In this document: one piece after another, positions 29,973-37,649 of the stretch
How positions within the stretch are numbered: the stretch's first letter is position 1
Layout of the letters: each line of letters starts with the position of its first letter
Assembly (NCBI RefSeq): GCF_027023985.1
Contig: NZ_JALVTW010000033.1
Coordinates: forward strand, 1 to 64,000
DNA from: Persephonella sp.
GTDB taxonomy: Bacteria; Aquificota; Aquificia; Aquificales; Hydrogenothermaceae
DNA length: 64,000 nucleotides
Direction: 5' to 3'
Notes under the pieces: generated by a model
What the model was told of the DNA's origin: nothing
Database searches by the model: none
What the model saw: only the letters and a program-made list of their open reading frames with translations
Made by a program: the position numbers and the translations under genes

Positions 29973-31311
29973 TATACAAAACATAATCCAGAGAAAAGCA
30001 AGAGAAGCAAAGAAAAAACTTTTAAGAAGCGGAAATAAATACGCAAAAGAATATGTAAAACTTCTTGAAGAAGTTCAAAAAGAAATATCTCAAAAGTTGT
30101 TAAACCAGGAAGAAACACCATACCAAAACTGGAGACTTCAAAATCTACTAAAAGAAATAGAAAAGGATATCCAGAACATCCTTGAAAAACCTTCAAAAGC
30201 TTTAATGAAAAAGATTGCAGAGGAAAGCCTTCAGGAAGTTTCACAAAGCTTAAAAGAAGCTTTTCAAGAAATAGCAGAAAAGGCAAAAGAAGAAGATATA
30301 TCTCAGATAAAAGAAACATTTAACGAAGTTTTTAAACAATCAGCCAAGGATCTGCAGATAAAAGAAAGCTTTTTCTTGATTCCTAAAGAAGCTGTCCAGT
30401 TCCTAACAGCTTATTCGATGGTATTTTCTGATAATCTTTCCAAAGACCTAATTGGCAAAATAAAAAAACAAATATCCCTTGGTATGCTTCAGGGAGAGTC
30501 TGTCTATAAAATCGCAAGAAGAATTGCAAAAACTCCTCTTCCTTCAAATGAGGTATTTAGAGATGTTTATGATAGAGCTTTAACAATTGCAAGAACAGAA
30601 ACGGCAAGAGCTTATACTTATGGTTCTCTACATTATTACAAAAAAATGGGAATAAGCAGAGTTAAATGGCTCTGCGGTAAAACCCCCTGCCCTAAATGTC
30701 AGGCACGATGCGGAATTATATACGAGGCTGATGTAGGGGGGGATATACCACTACACCCAAACTGCACATGTGCAATAGCTCCAGCTCAAATAGGTAGAAA
30801 GCCAATAGTTTCGGAAAAAGAAATCCAGTTTTCAAAAGAAAAGAAAAGACATATTAAGAATACAAGGAAAGTTTTAAAAAATGTAAGAAAAGGTAAACTA
30901 CCGGGCTGGTTGGAAGAGGAATTAGAAGAAGAAAAGCTAAAAAAACACGTTAAGAAAATATTTGGAGTTCATTGGGAAAATCTGAGAGAAGATAGGAAAA
31001 CCTATTACAAAGAAAAATTCTATGATATCTTAAGAGAAACATTACAAAACCCAAGCAGAGTTTTTTATTTTGACGACGCTGGATTAAAAAATACCGGTAA
31101 ATATTATTTTGTTAAATACAAAACAGGAACTATAGCTATGGTAGATAGAGACACCTTGAAACTTAGAACATTTTTTAAAGTTGATAAAGAAAAAGGTAGC
31201 ACTAATAAAGAAAGAGTTCTAAATTATATCCAGGAACAGAAAGACTTGCTTAGAAACCACAAGGGGAATAAAATTTTTCTGGAGCTTGGAGATGGCGAAG
31301 GTAAAAAATAA
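29965..31311 (+). CDS. MuF-like minor head protein with C-terminal toxin-like domain
   Basis: A 448-residue protein. Residues ~1-275 are a phage Mu F/SPP1 gp7 head morphogenesis protein: VYDRALTIARTETARAYTYG (about 201-220), WLCGKTPCPKCQARCG (Cys237, 242, 245, 249) and PLHPNCTCAIAP (His264, Cys267, Cys269). Residues ~320-410 form an extra domain with KKHVKKIFGVHWENL, LRETLQNPSRVFYFDDAG and YYFVKYKTGTIAMVDRDTLK, resembling BECR-fold nuclease toxins of MuF polymorphic toxins. A small gene overlaps its 3' end as immunity genes do. Delivery with the phage head is known for the family only by proposal. Confidence 0.8.
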   Translation: MANIQNIIQRKAREAKKKLLRSGNKYAKEYVKLLEEVQKEISQKLLNQEETPYQNWRLQNLLKEIEKDIQNILEKPSKALMKKIAEESLQEVSQSLKEAFQEIAEKAKEEDISQIKETFNEVFKQSAKDLQIKESFFLIPKEAVQFLTAYSMVFSDNLSKDLIGKIKKQISLGMLQGESVYKIARRIAKTPLPSNEVFRDVYDRALTIARTETARAYTYGSLHYYKKMGISRVKWLCGKTPCPKCQARCGIIYEADVGGDIPLHPNCTCAIAPAQIGRKPIVSEKEIQFSKEKKRHIKNTRKVLKNVRKGKLPGWLEEELEEEKLKKHVKKIFGVHWENLREDRKTYYKEKFYDILRETLQNPSRVFYFDDAGLKNTGKYYFVKYKTGTIAMVDRDTLKLRTFFKVDKEKGSTNKERVLNYIQEQKDLLRNHKGNKIFLELGDGEGKK

Positions 31312-31555
31312 AGAAGAAATTAAATATGCTCTTGAAAATATACTTTTATATTTTGATTTCGATGAGTTCATTGGGGTAGATATTTACGACATGGAAAAGG
31401 CATTAGAAACAGAAGATCCAGAACTGGTAAGCATGGTTGATGAAATTTTGAAAAAGTTCAAAAATCAAATAACAGAACCGGGAGTTTATGAATCAATATT
31501 ATTTATCACAGAAAAAAATACACCTTTACTTTATCAAAAACTTAAGAATATCTGA
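31292..31555 (+). CDS. Candidate immunity protein to the MuF-fused toxin
   Basis: The start is ATG at 31292, 8 bp after CTGGAG and inside the end of the MuF-like gene (20-bp overlap). A TTG at 31286 is an alternative. The ~87-residue product is acidic (FDFDEFIGVDIYDMEKALE, then EDPELVSMVDEIL), a usual trait of immunity proteins that neutralise basic nucleases. It interrupts the head operon where Mu has no such gene, and base composition drops in G+C. Function is inferred from position and charge. Confidence 0.55.
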   Translation: MAKVKNKEEIKYALENILLYFDFDEFIGVDIYDMEKALETEDPELVSMVDEILKKFKNQITEPGVYESILFITEKNTPLLYQKLKNI

Positions 31556-31879
31556 AGGTGTATTTTCAAGATTGACTGGCTCTATTTTAAATTTTCCTTC
31601 GTATTCTCTGATAATATAAAGAACTACTGAATCCATAAAATTTTTTATAACAACTTCCGTGTGAACAACTCTTTGTAATTCAAAGTCAGGTAAAAACTGT
31701 TCAATATACTTTATCTCTCCTTTTCCATCTATAAATTTAACGCTTACTCTAAATCCTTTTTTTCTAATTATGTTGATTTCTAAAAAATCTTCCAGATGTT
31801 TCCGTCCAGTTTTTTCGTAAAAGTTTCTTAGCTGATTGTCAATATAATCCTTTATATACTCTTCATTATAAATATTCAT
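31526..31879 (-). CDS. Opposite-strand unknown gene next to the immunity gene
   Basis: A 117-residue protein read leftward (MNIYNEEYIKDYIDNQ...), with a helical start and a beta-rich middle (FRVSVKFIDGKGEIKYIEQF, then FMDSVVLYIIREYEGKFKIE). It converges on and overlaps the immunity candidate by 30 bp. It is A+T-rich and flanked by late promoter P31, which reads the other way. It may be a moron gene expressed in the lysogen. No family is recognised. Confidence 0.5.
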   Translation of the reverse strand: MNIYNEEYIKDYIDNQLRNFYEKTGRKHLEDFLEINIIRKKGFRVSVKFIDGKGEIKYIEQFLPDFELQRVVHTEVVIKNFMDSVVLYIIREYEGKFKIEPVNLENTPSDILKFLIK

Positions 31880-31933
31880 TAACTACCCTCTCTTTCGTAG
31901 TTCACTTTTAAATATAAATTAACATATATCCAT

Positions 31934-31983
31934 TGTCCAACCTGTCCTAACAATCCCACCACTTTAGAATTAACCTTTTATCA
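31934..31983 (+). promoter_or_regulatory. Late promoter P31 (rightward), portal to tape measure
   Basis: Element TGTCCAACCTGTCCTAAC at 31934-31951, 19 bp, TAACCT at 31971-31976, and predicted +1 at 31983 in TTATCAAAA. A CAAAGGTGA ribosome site precedes the portal gene. The -10 box is the weakest of the eight. Confidence 0.8.
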
Positions 31984-32005
31984 AAACATTTTCCAAAGGT
32001 GAACT

Positions 32006-33265
32006 ATGGGATTTTTTGATATATTCAAAACTCCACTGAGAAAAGTTCCTTCTTTGATAGACTCTTTCTGGAGTAAAGTTGCAGAAGATGATTACTCCCA
32101 GCTTGACCCTGAAAAGCTAAAACAGTATTACAGGGAAGAATTTTTTGTAAAAGCTATAACAAATATATCAGCATCGTTTATTTTTGCAGATGGATTTTCT
32201 ATAAAAAGTGAAGACCCAGAAGCCCAAAAGATCCTTCAAAAAATCTGGAATAACAACTTAGAAGAAGTTCAATCTGCCGGTAGAGATGCTTCACTTTTTG
32301 GAAATGCTTACCTGTTTATAGGATATAACAACGGCATTGACATTATGACAATCTTTCCCGGTAAAGTTTCTATAATTCCAAATCCTGCAGACATAAGAGA
32401 TTACAGGGAAATTTTAATCACACACATAATTAATCAGGACTTGCAGGGTGTTATTCAATCCAAAATAACAACAAGATTAACTCCAGAATATATAGAAACT
32501 TACCAGGACGATAAGCTTACTGAAAAACAACCTAACAAAATAAAAGAAATTCCGGTTATTCATATTGCTTATGACAGATTTGCAGGGGAATTATATGGAA
32601 CCGGAGATATAACAGAAGCTACTATAAAAGCCATTAAGGCTTACAGCGATACAATAGAAGCTGCAAGAAAAAACCTTAAATATCACGGAACACCAACTCC
32701 GGTTATCATCACAAGAGACACAGAAACAGCAGAAAAACAGATAAAAAACTGGGATATGAATAAAGCATTACTTCTCCCAGAAGATAGTGAAGCTAAATTC
32801 TTAGAAAGTTCCAGACCATTCGGAGAGCTTAAAGACTTCCTTGAAATACTTTTTTACAACATCGTGATACTATCTGAAACTCCAGAGTTCCTTTTAGGAG
32901 CTCATACTCCTTCCTCTCTTGCTTCAGTAAAAGAACAAATGCATCCAATAATCAGAAAAACAAAAAGAAGACAGCTTATATGGAAACAGGCTATTCAGGA
33001 TGCAAACAGAATTATACTCAAGTTATTAGAACTAAACGAAGGATATAAATTCAGTACCTACGAAACAGAAGTAGAATTTCCTGAACCTTACAAAAAAGAC
33101 CTCAAAGATGTGGTTGACAGTATTTCAAAACTTGTGGCAGCGGGAATAATCAACGAAGAACAAGCAAAAGCAATCATTGATGATTATCTTCCACAGCTTG
33201 TAGAAGTAAATAACGAAGATACAGACTATAATCCAGAACAAAATTGGCAAGAGGAAAATGCGTAA
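32006..33265 (+). CDS. Portal protein
   Basis: A 419-residue protein with the portal pattern of SPP1 gp6/Mu-like type: KQYYREEFFVKAITNISASF (about 43-62), AGRDASLFGNAYLFIGYNNG (about 92-111, the conserved G/N-A-Y strand), ELYGTGDITEATIKAIKAYS and the crown helix TPEFLLGAHTPSSLASVKEQ. It forms the dodecameric DNA channel on which terminase docks. Being separated from the terminase gene by about 24 kb and placed on the opposite strand is unusual. Confidence 0.8.
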   Translation: MGFFDIFKTPLRKVPSLIDSFWSKVAEDDYSQLDPEKLKQYYREEFFVKAITNISASFIFADGFSIKSEDPEAQKILQKIWNNNLEEVQSAGRDASLFGNAYLFIGYNNGIDIMTIFPGKVSIIPNPADIRDYREILITHIINQDLQGVIQSKITTRLTPEYIETYQDDKLTEKQPNKIKEIPVIHIAYDRFAGELYGTGDITEATIKAIKAYSDTIEAARKNLKYHGTPTPVIITRDTETAEKQIKNWDMNKALLLPEDSEAKFLESSRPFGELKDFLEILFYNIVILSETPEFLLGAHTPSSLASVKEQMHPIIRKTKRRQLIWKQAIQDANRIILKLLELNEGYKFSTYETEVEFPEPYKKDLKDVVDSISKLVAAGIINEEQAKAIIDDYLPQLVEVNNEDTDYNPEQNWQEENA

Positions 33266-33786
33266 TGGCAGGAACTTTTGGATTTGATAAATTTCATAAG
33301 TTTTTAGACAGGAAAGTTAAAGAATTCAAAGAAAAAGAAAGAAGATTTCTAAAAGAAGCTGCTGCACGGGCAGAAAAATATGCAAAAGAAGAGGTTCCCG
33401 TTGATACAGGACATCTAAGAAGAAGTATAAAAGTAGAAATAGGAGATAACTGGTCTGCAGTTGGAACTAATGTGGAATATGCACCTGCACAGGAGAGAGG
33501 GGCAATAATAAGACCAGTTAAGGCAAAATTCCTTGCAATTCCTGTAAGTAAAAAAATAAAAAAGCAAACAGAAAAGTATGGTTCTCCAAGGGCTTTTATA
33601 GATGCTCTTAAAAAACAAGGATACAGCATTTTTGTTGAAGATGGTGTGATAAAGGCATCAAAAAAGAAAAAAGTTATTTCATTGTTTGCCCTAAGAAAGC
33701 AAACAAAAATAGAAGGAAAACACTTCCTTAAAAATGCAAAAATTAAAGTAATTCAAGAAATTCCTGAAATAATCAGAGGGTTATAA
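33265..33786 (+). CDS. HK97 gp10/Mu gpG-like tail completion protein
   Basis: The start is ATG at 33265 (TAATG overlap with the portal stop), with GAGG 10 bp before. The 173-residue product has KYAKEEVPVDTGHLRRSIKV (about 38-57), the VDTGxLRxSI signature of HK97-gp10-like proteins, then VGTNVEYAPAQERGA, the usual second motif. These proteins join tail to head. It ends on the base where the tape measure gene begins (overlap). Confidence 0.85.
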   Translation: MAGTFGFDKFHKFLDRKVKEFKEKERRFLKEAAARAEKYAKEEVPVDTGHLRRSIKVEIGDNWSAVGTNVEYAPAQERGAIIRPVKAKFLAIPVSKKIKKQTEKYGSPRAFIDALKKQGYSIFVEDGVIKASKKKKVISLFALRKQTKIEGKHFLKNAKIKVIQEIPEIIRGL

Positions 33787-36206
33787 TGTTTGGAACCGAT
33801 GATATATTCAGAATTGGAGTTGTTTTTGAAGCTATTGATAAGCTATCCAAACCTTTAAAGCATATAGAAAAAGTTTCTGAAGAAACACAAAAGGCATTAG
33901 AAAGTCTTTACGCAAGCTCTAAAAAGCTTGCAAATATTGGTAAAGACCTTGCTATATTAGGAGGAAGTATCACAGCAGCTTTTACCCTACCCGTTGCCTC
34001 AGCTATTCAGCTTGAAAAACAGGTTTATGAGTTTAATAAAGTTGTGGGAGCTTCAGAATCCGAACTTTCAAAATACACAGAAGCTTTTATGAAAATGTCT
34101 TCTCAAATTCCAATAGCAACAGACGAGATATTTGCATTATCTGCTTCTCTTTCCCAGATGGGAATTCCTAAAGAGCAACTTATAGAATTTACAGAAATGG
34201 TATCAAAAGCTGCTTTTGCCTTTGATATGCTTCCAGAAGAAGCAGGAAAAGCATTTGGAGAAATCAAAAATGCATTTGCTATACCAACAATAGAAGCTTT
34301 AAGAGATGTTGGTGATACTATTAACTACCTTTCCAATACAATGGGTGCAGCTGCAACAGATATTATTGATATTCTCAGGAGAGTTGGTGCTACAGCAAAA
34401 GCATTCGGTATAGAAGCAAAATATGCAGCGGTATTTGGAGCGGTTATTAAAGAAGCAGGTATTTCTGCAGAAGAAACAGCAACTTCTTTCAGAACACTTT
34501 TAACCAGAACTCAAGCAATGGATAAGGGATTCTTAAATGTTCTGTCTGCTATTGGAATGACTAAAGATGAATTTATGAAACTAAAGCAACAGAACCCTTC
34601 AGAGGCTCTTATTAAAGTCTTAGATGCAGTAAAAAGACTGGACTCAACAAAACAAACACAACTTTTAAAAGAATGGGTCGGTCTTGAACATGTTGGTAAA
34701 ATACAAATCCTTGTAAATAATCTTGATAGACTGAAAGACAAAATAAAAGAGGTTCAAGGTGGAGCTCAAGCAGGTTCTATGCAGCAAGAATTTGAAGCAT
34801 TAACAAAATCTACAGCTGCACAGCTCCAGCTACTCTGGAATAACATAAAAAACATAGCATCTTTAATAGGGTCTGTGTTTTTACCACCACTCAATATGAT
34901 GATACAGGCTTTCAGTGCTATTCTTTCACCAATAGCTACATTCATAAATCACCATAAAACATTAGCTTCTGTCATTCTCTTGCCAATAGGAGCATTTGGA
35001 ATTTTGACTTTGGCTGTAGGAGCACTTCTTGGAACTATCGGTTTACTTGGAATGGGGATAACAAAAGGGATTTTAAGCTTTATAAATTTAAAGTCTGAAA
35101 TTATTGAGCTTAGCAGTATTCTGAAAAAAGAATTAATTCCTTCTCTTAATGTCGCTATCGCTAAACTTAATCTATCTTCTGGGGTATCTACATTTTCAAA
35201 AACAGCTTTTATGGCATTAACAAACAGTATCAAAACATCAGTAATTGCTTTAAGAAGTTTAACAGTGGCTGCTATTAGCTTTATCTTTACTCCAATAGGT
35301 GCGGTTCTAACAGGAATAGCTATAGCAGGTTATCTGGTTTATAAAAACTGGGACAAAGTAAAAGGACTGTTTAAAGCAATCTATAATTTCCTTTACCTTG
35401 ACAGAATAAAAGCCTTCTGGATGGGGCTAAAAGAAGGCTTCAGTGATATTTCTAATGCCTTGAAACCTTTAAAGGATGCTTTTTCAAATTTAGCTAAAGC
35501 ACTTGAACCGGTTTTTCAAACAATAGCAAAAGTTTTTGGATTTAAGTACTCTCCAGACAATAATGCCTTTATTGCTTTTGCAAGAATAGGGATATTAGTA
35601 GGTAAGGGTCTTGTTACCATTATCTCAATAATTGCTAACCGCATTGCAGAATTTATAAATTTTGTTGCAGCAGCTGTTAGATTTGGTATAAAGATCGTAA
35701 ACACAATAGTTGATGCATTTGAAAAAGTAAAAAGTTATCTAAAAAATTTCAATCTGTTTGATATCGGAAGAAATATAATAGAAGGACTTTTAGCCGGGAT
35801 AAAATCTACGGTTTCTAAACCAGTAGAAGCTGTAAAAAACGTTGCCAAAGATATAGTCGGTGGAATCAAAAGCTTTTTAGGAATACAATCACCATCCAAA
35901 GTTTTTGCAGAAATAGGCTTATTTACACTTGAAGGACTAAAAATCGGGTTCCTGAAAAAAGAAAAAGAGATCTTTAAACTTTTTTCAGATTTTGCAGTTA
36001 ATTTAAAAAATCCTTTTAAAGAAAAAAATGAACCGGATATCCCTTCTCCTATGAAAAACGTTAATAAATCTGAAAGCAAATCTGTTACAGTAATAATCAA
36101 ACAATTGGTTATAAACACACAAGCCAAGAATGCTAAAGAAATAGCCCAAGAAATCCCAAAAGAAATAGAAAAGTTAGATTGGGGAACTCTTGCAGAAAAC
36201 ATTTAA
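33786..36206 (+). CDS. Tail tape measure protein
   Basis: An 806-residue protein with the TP901-type N-terminal core: SAIQLEKQVYEFNKVVGASE (about 75-94), then MSSQIPIATDEIFALSASLS and ISAEETATSFRTLLTRTQAM. Several hydrophobic segments occur at about 390-435 and 495-520, which are thought to help DNA ejection across the host membrane. The C-terminal portion has the GGIKSFLGIQSPSKVFAEIG motif. Length sets tail length. It ends 1 bp before a tRNA gene. Confidence 0.9.
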   Translation: MFGTDDIFRIGVVFEAIDKLSKPLKHIEKVSEETQKALESLYASSKKLANIGKDLAILGGSITAAFTLPVASAIQLEKQVYEFNKVVGASESELSKYTEAFMKMSSQIPIATDEIFALSASLSQMGIPKEQLIEFTEMVSKAAFAFDMLPEEAGKAFGEIKNAFAIPTIEALRDVGDTINYLSNTMGAAATDIIDILRRVGATAKAFGIEAKYAAVFGAVIKEAGISAEETATSFRTLLTRTQAMDKGFLNVLSAIGMTKDEFMKLKQQNPSEALIKVLDAVKRLDSTKQTQLLKEWVGLEHVGKIQILVNNLDRLKDKIKEVQGGAQAGSMQQEFEALTKSTAAQLQLLWNNIKNIASLIGSVFLPPLNMMIQAFSAILSPIATFINHHKTLASVILLPIGAFGILTLAVGALLGTIGLLGMGITKGILSFINLKSEIIELSSILKKELIPSLNVAIAKLNLSSGVSTFSKTAFMALTNSIKTSVIALRSLTVAAISFIFTPIGAVLTGIAIAGYLVYKNWDKVKGLFKAIYNFLYLDRIKAFWMGLKEGFSDISNALKPLKDAFSNLAKALEPVFQTIAKVFGFKYSPDNNAFIAFARIGILVGKGLVTIISIIANRIAEFINFVAAAVRFGIKIVNTIVDAFEKVKSYLKNFNLFDIGRNIIEGLLAGIKSTVSKPVEAVKNVAKDIVGGIKSFLGIQSPSKVFAEIGLFTLEGLKIGFLKKEKEIFKLFSDFAVNLKNPFKEKNEPDIPSPMKNVNKSESKSVTVIIKQLVINTQAKNAKEIAQEIPKEIEKLDWGTLAENI

Positions 36207-36207
36207 T

Positions 36208-36283
36208 GGGGTGGTAGCTTAATTGGCAAAGCAGTGGACTCCAAATCCAAAGATTGCAGGTTCAAATCCTGTCCACCCTGCCA
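36208..36283 (+). tRNA. tRNA-Trp (CCA), with encoded 3' CCA
   Basis: A full cloverleaf folds: acceptor GGGGTGG/CCACCCT, D-stem GCTT/AAGC, anticodon loop CTCCAAA (anticodon CCA), T-arm GCAGG-TTCAAAT-CCTGT, discriminator G73 and genomic CCA. The anticodon stem has one mismatch at its first pair (27-43) and the acceptor's outer pair is G-T, so it is somewhat relaxed. It starts 1 bp after the tape measure stop and appears to belong to the prophage. Confidence 0.85.
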
Positions 36284-36285
36284 AT

Positions 36286-36422
36286 TTGTTCCAAAAATCT
36301 GGGACACTTTTCCAAAAATTTGGGACACCTAAAAAATATATTTTTTGCATAAACAAGTATTACCAATATCCCGAAATATCCCTATATTTCCCTATATATC
36401 CCGAAATTAGTGTCCCAAAAAA
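36286..36422 (+). repeat. Repeat cluster at the probable right prophage end (transposase-binding candidates)
   Basis: Two direct copies of TTCCAAAAATyTGGGACAC (36289-36307 and 36310-36328) are followed by four 10-bp units, TATCCCGAAA, TATCCCTATA, TTTCCCTATA and TATCCCGAAA (about 36368-36407). Then comes an inverted partial copy, GTGTCCCAAAAAATCA, running into the argB stop at 36423-36425. Multiple transposase sites near the tip are expected for Mu/IS21-type elements, whose ends read TG...CA. No gene lies here. Confidence 0.6.
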
Positions 36423-37331
36423 TCAGGAAATTTCAACTACAATCTCTGTTCCGATTCCTTCTGAAGTGAAAATCTCAAGAAGAACGCAGTGGGGAATTCT
36501 ACCGTCAAGGATATGGGCTTTTTTGACACCCTGTTGTAAGGCATTTATACAGGCTTTTACCTTTGGAATCATTCCATCTTTTATTGTTCCCTCTTCTATC
36601 ATCTGATTTATTTTTGCAATATTTATTGAAGAAATTGTCTGGCCGTTTTCGTCTTTTAATCCTTCTATATCTGTCAAAAATATTACCTTTTCTGCCTTCA
36701 ATGCTCCTGCAATTGCTGCAGCTACAAAATCAGCATTTATGTTATATGCGTTCCCCTGTGCATCAAATCCTATAGGTGCTATAACAGGAATATAGTTATC
36801 CTCTTCAAGATGTTTCAAAATCTGGACATCAACAAAATCCACCTCTCCTACATGACCAAGGTCTATTAGCTCTGTAGGCCTGAAATCTCCCATCTGCCTG
36901 AAATATTCTTCTGCATCTAATTTTTTGGCTCTTATAAGTCCACCATCTTTTCCTGTGAGACCAACAGCCCTTATATGTCCACCTGCGTATCTATTTATAA
37001 GCATCACAATATTTTTGTTAACAAGCCCCCCTAAAACCATTTCAACAACTTCCATTGTTTCTCTGTCAGTAACTCTAAGGCCTCCGACAAACTTTGATTC
37101 AAGTCCCATCCTTTTCAGGACTTCGCCTATTTGTGGACCTCCACCGTGAACAATTACAGGGTTTATCCCTATATACTTAAGCATTAATATATCCTGGGCA
37201 AAAGCGGCTTTAAGGTCTGCTTTTGCCATTGCATTTCCACCGTATTTTATGACGAATGTTTTTCCTCTAAATTTCGTGATAAATGGCAGGGCTTCCATTA
37301 ATGTCTCTGCTTTTTCAACAAGCCTTTCCAT
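36423..37331 (-). CDS. argB: Acetylglutamate kinase
   Basis: A 302-residue enzyme that phosphorylates N-acetylglutamate in arginine synthesis. It shows [20 protein letters not shown] (about 28-47), [18 protein letters not shown] (nucleotide-binding Gly loop, about 58-75), [20 protein letters not shown] (about 80-99), and [13 protein letters not shown] followed by [10 protein letters not shown]-like [20 protein letters not shown] near the C-terminus. Length and motifs are complete, although the stop codon lies on the edge of the prophage end repeats and the terminal residues might come from phage DNA. Confidence 0.95.
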   Translation of the reverse strand: MERLVEKAETLMEALPFITKFRGKTFVIKYGGNAMAKADLKAAFAQDILMLKYIGINPVIVHGGGPQIGEVLKRMGLESKFVGGLRVTDRETMEVVEMVLGGLVNKNIVMLINRYAGGHIRAVGLTGKDGGLIRAKKLDAEEYFRQMGDFRPTELIDLGHVGEVDFVDVQILKHLEEDNYIPVIAPIGFDAQGNAYNINADFVAAAIAGALKAEKVIFLTDIEGLKDENGQTISSINIAKINQMIEEGTIKDGMIPKVKACINALQQGVKKAHILDGRIPHCVLLEIFTSEGIGTEIVVEIS

Positions 37332-37649
37332 TTACTCCTCCATAAATTCCTTAAGAAAATCTACAACCTGTTGATTATATGGCATATCCACCCAGTATTG
37401 GCCATCTTCATGTTCAATCCTGAGGATTTTTCTACCCTGATTGTTTTTTACATGAAAAAGTGTAAGACCTTTTGAGAAATACCATTCTATATTCTCATAA
37501 GGGGCTTTCATGTATAGGGTAAAACCACCTTTTCTTTTTGTTATTTTTTCAAGAAGAACAGGAGTTTTTTGGATAACATCTTCTTCTCTCCATTCTTCTG
37601 AAAGAACATCAACTGCAACAGCATTTAGTTTTATATTAAGCTCCTCCAT
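37332..37649 (-). CDS. Unknown 105-residue protein between argB and ispG
   Basis: A small mixed alpha/beta protein (EEDVIQKTPVLLEKITKRKG, then FTLYMKAPYENIEWYFSKGL and ILRIEHEDGQYWVDMPYNQQ). It starts inside the end of ispG (14-bp overlap) and argB begins immediately after its stop, so the three are co-transcribed. No membrane segment or known motif is visible. Confidence 0.65.
   Translation of the reverse strand: MEELNIKLNAVAVDVLSEEWREEDVIQKTPVLLEKITKRKGGFTLYMKAPYENIEWYFSKGLTLFHVKNNQGRKILRIEHEDGQYWVDMPYNQQVVDFLKEFMEE

Larger units (their letters stand above)
1..36422. mobile_element. Mu-like transposable prophage (left end outside the window)
   Basis: The region carries a DDE transposase next to a MuB-like ATPase, a CI/LexA-type repressor, Mu gp25-gp28-like packaging genes, a MuF-like head protein, a contractile tail (sheath, tube, baseplate V/W/J, tail protein I) and an endolysin. 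One copy of each expected module is seen, so I read it as one phage. The first bases are still inside a leftward phage gene, so the left end is missing. The right boundary is placed between the tape measure gene and argB, in a patch of repeats. The exact terminal base is not determined. The two-armed gene order differs from Mu, where all genes run one way from an end-proximal repressor. Confidence 0.9.

Noticed and set aside
36208-36283. tRNA-Trp as an integrase attachment site
   Set aside because: The phage encodes a DDE transposase and MuB-like partner and no tyrosine or serine integrase was seen, so tRNA-targeted integration is not expected.
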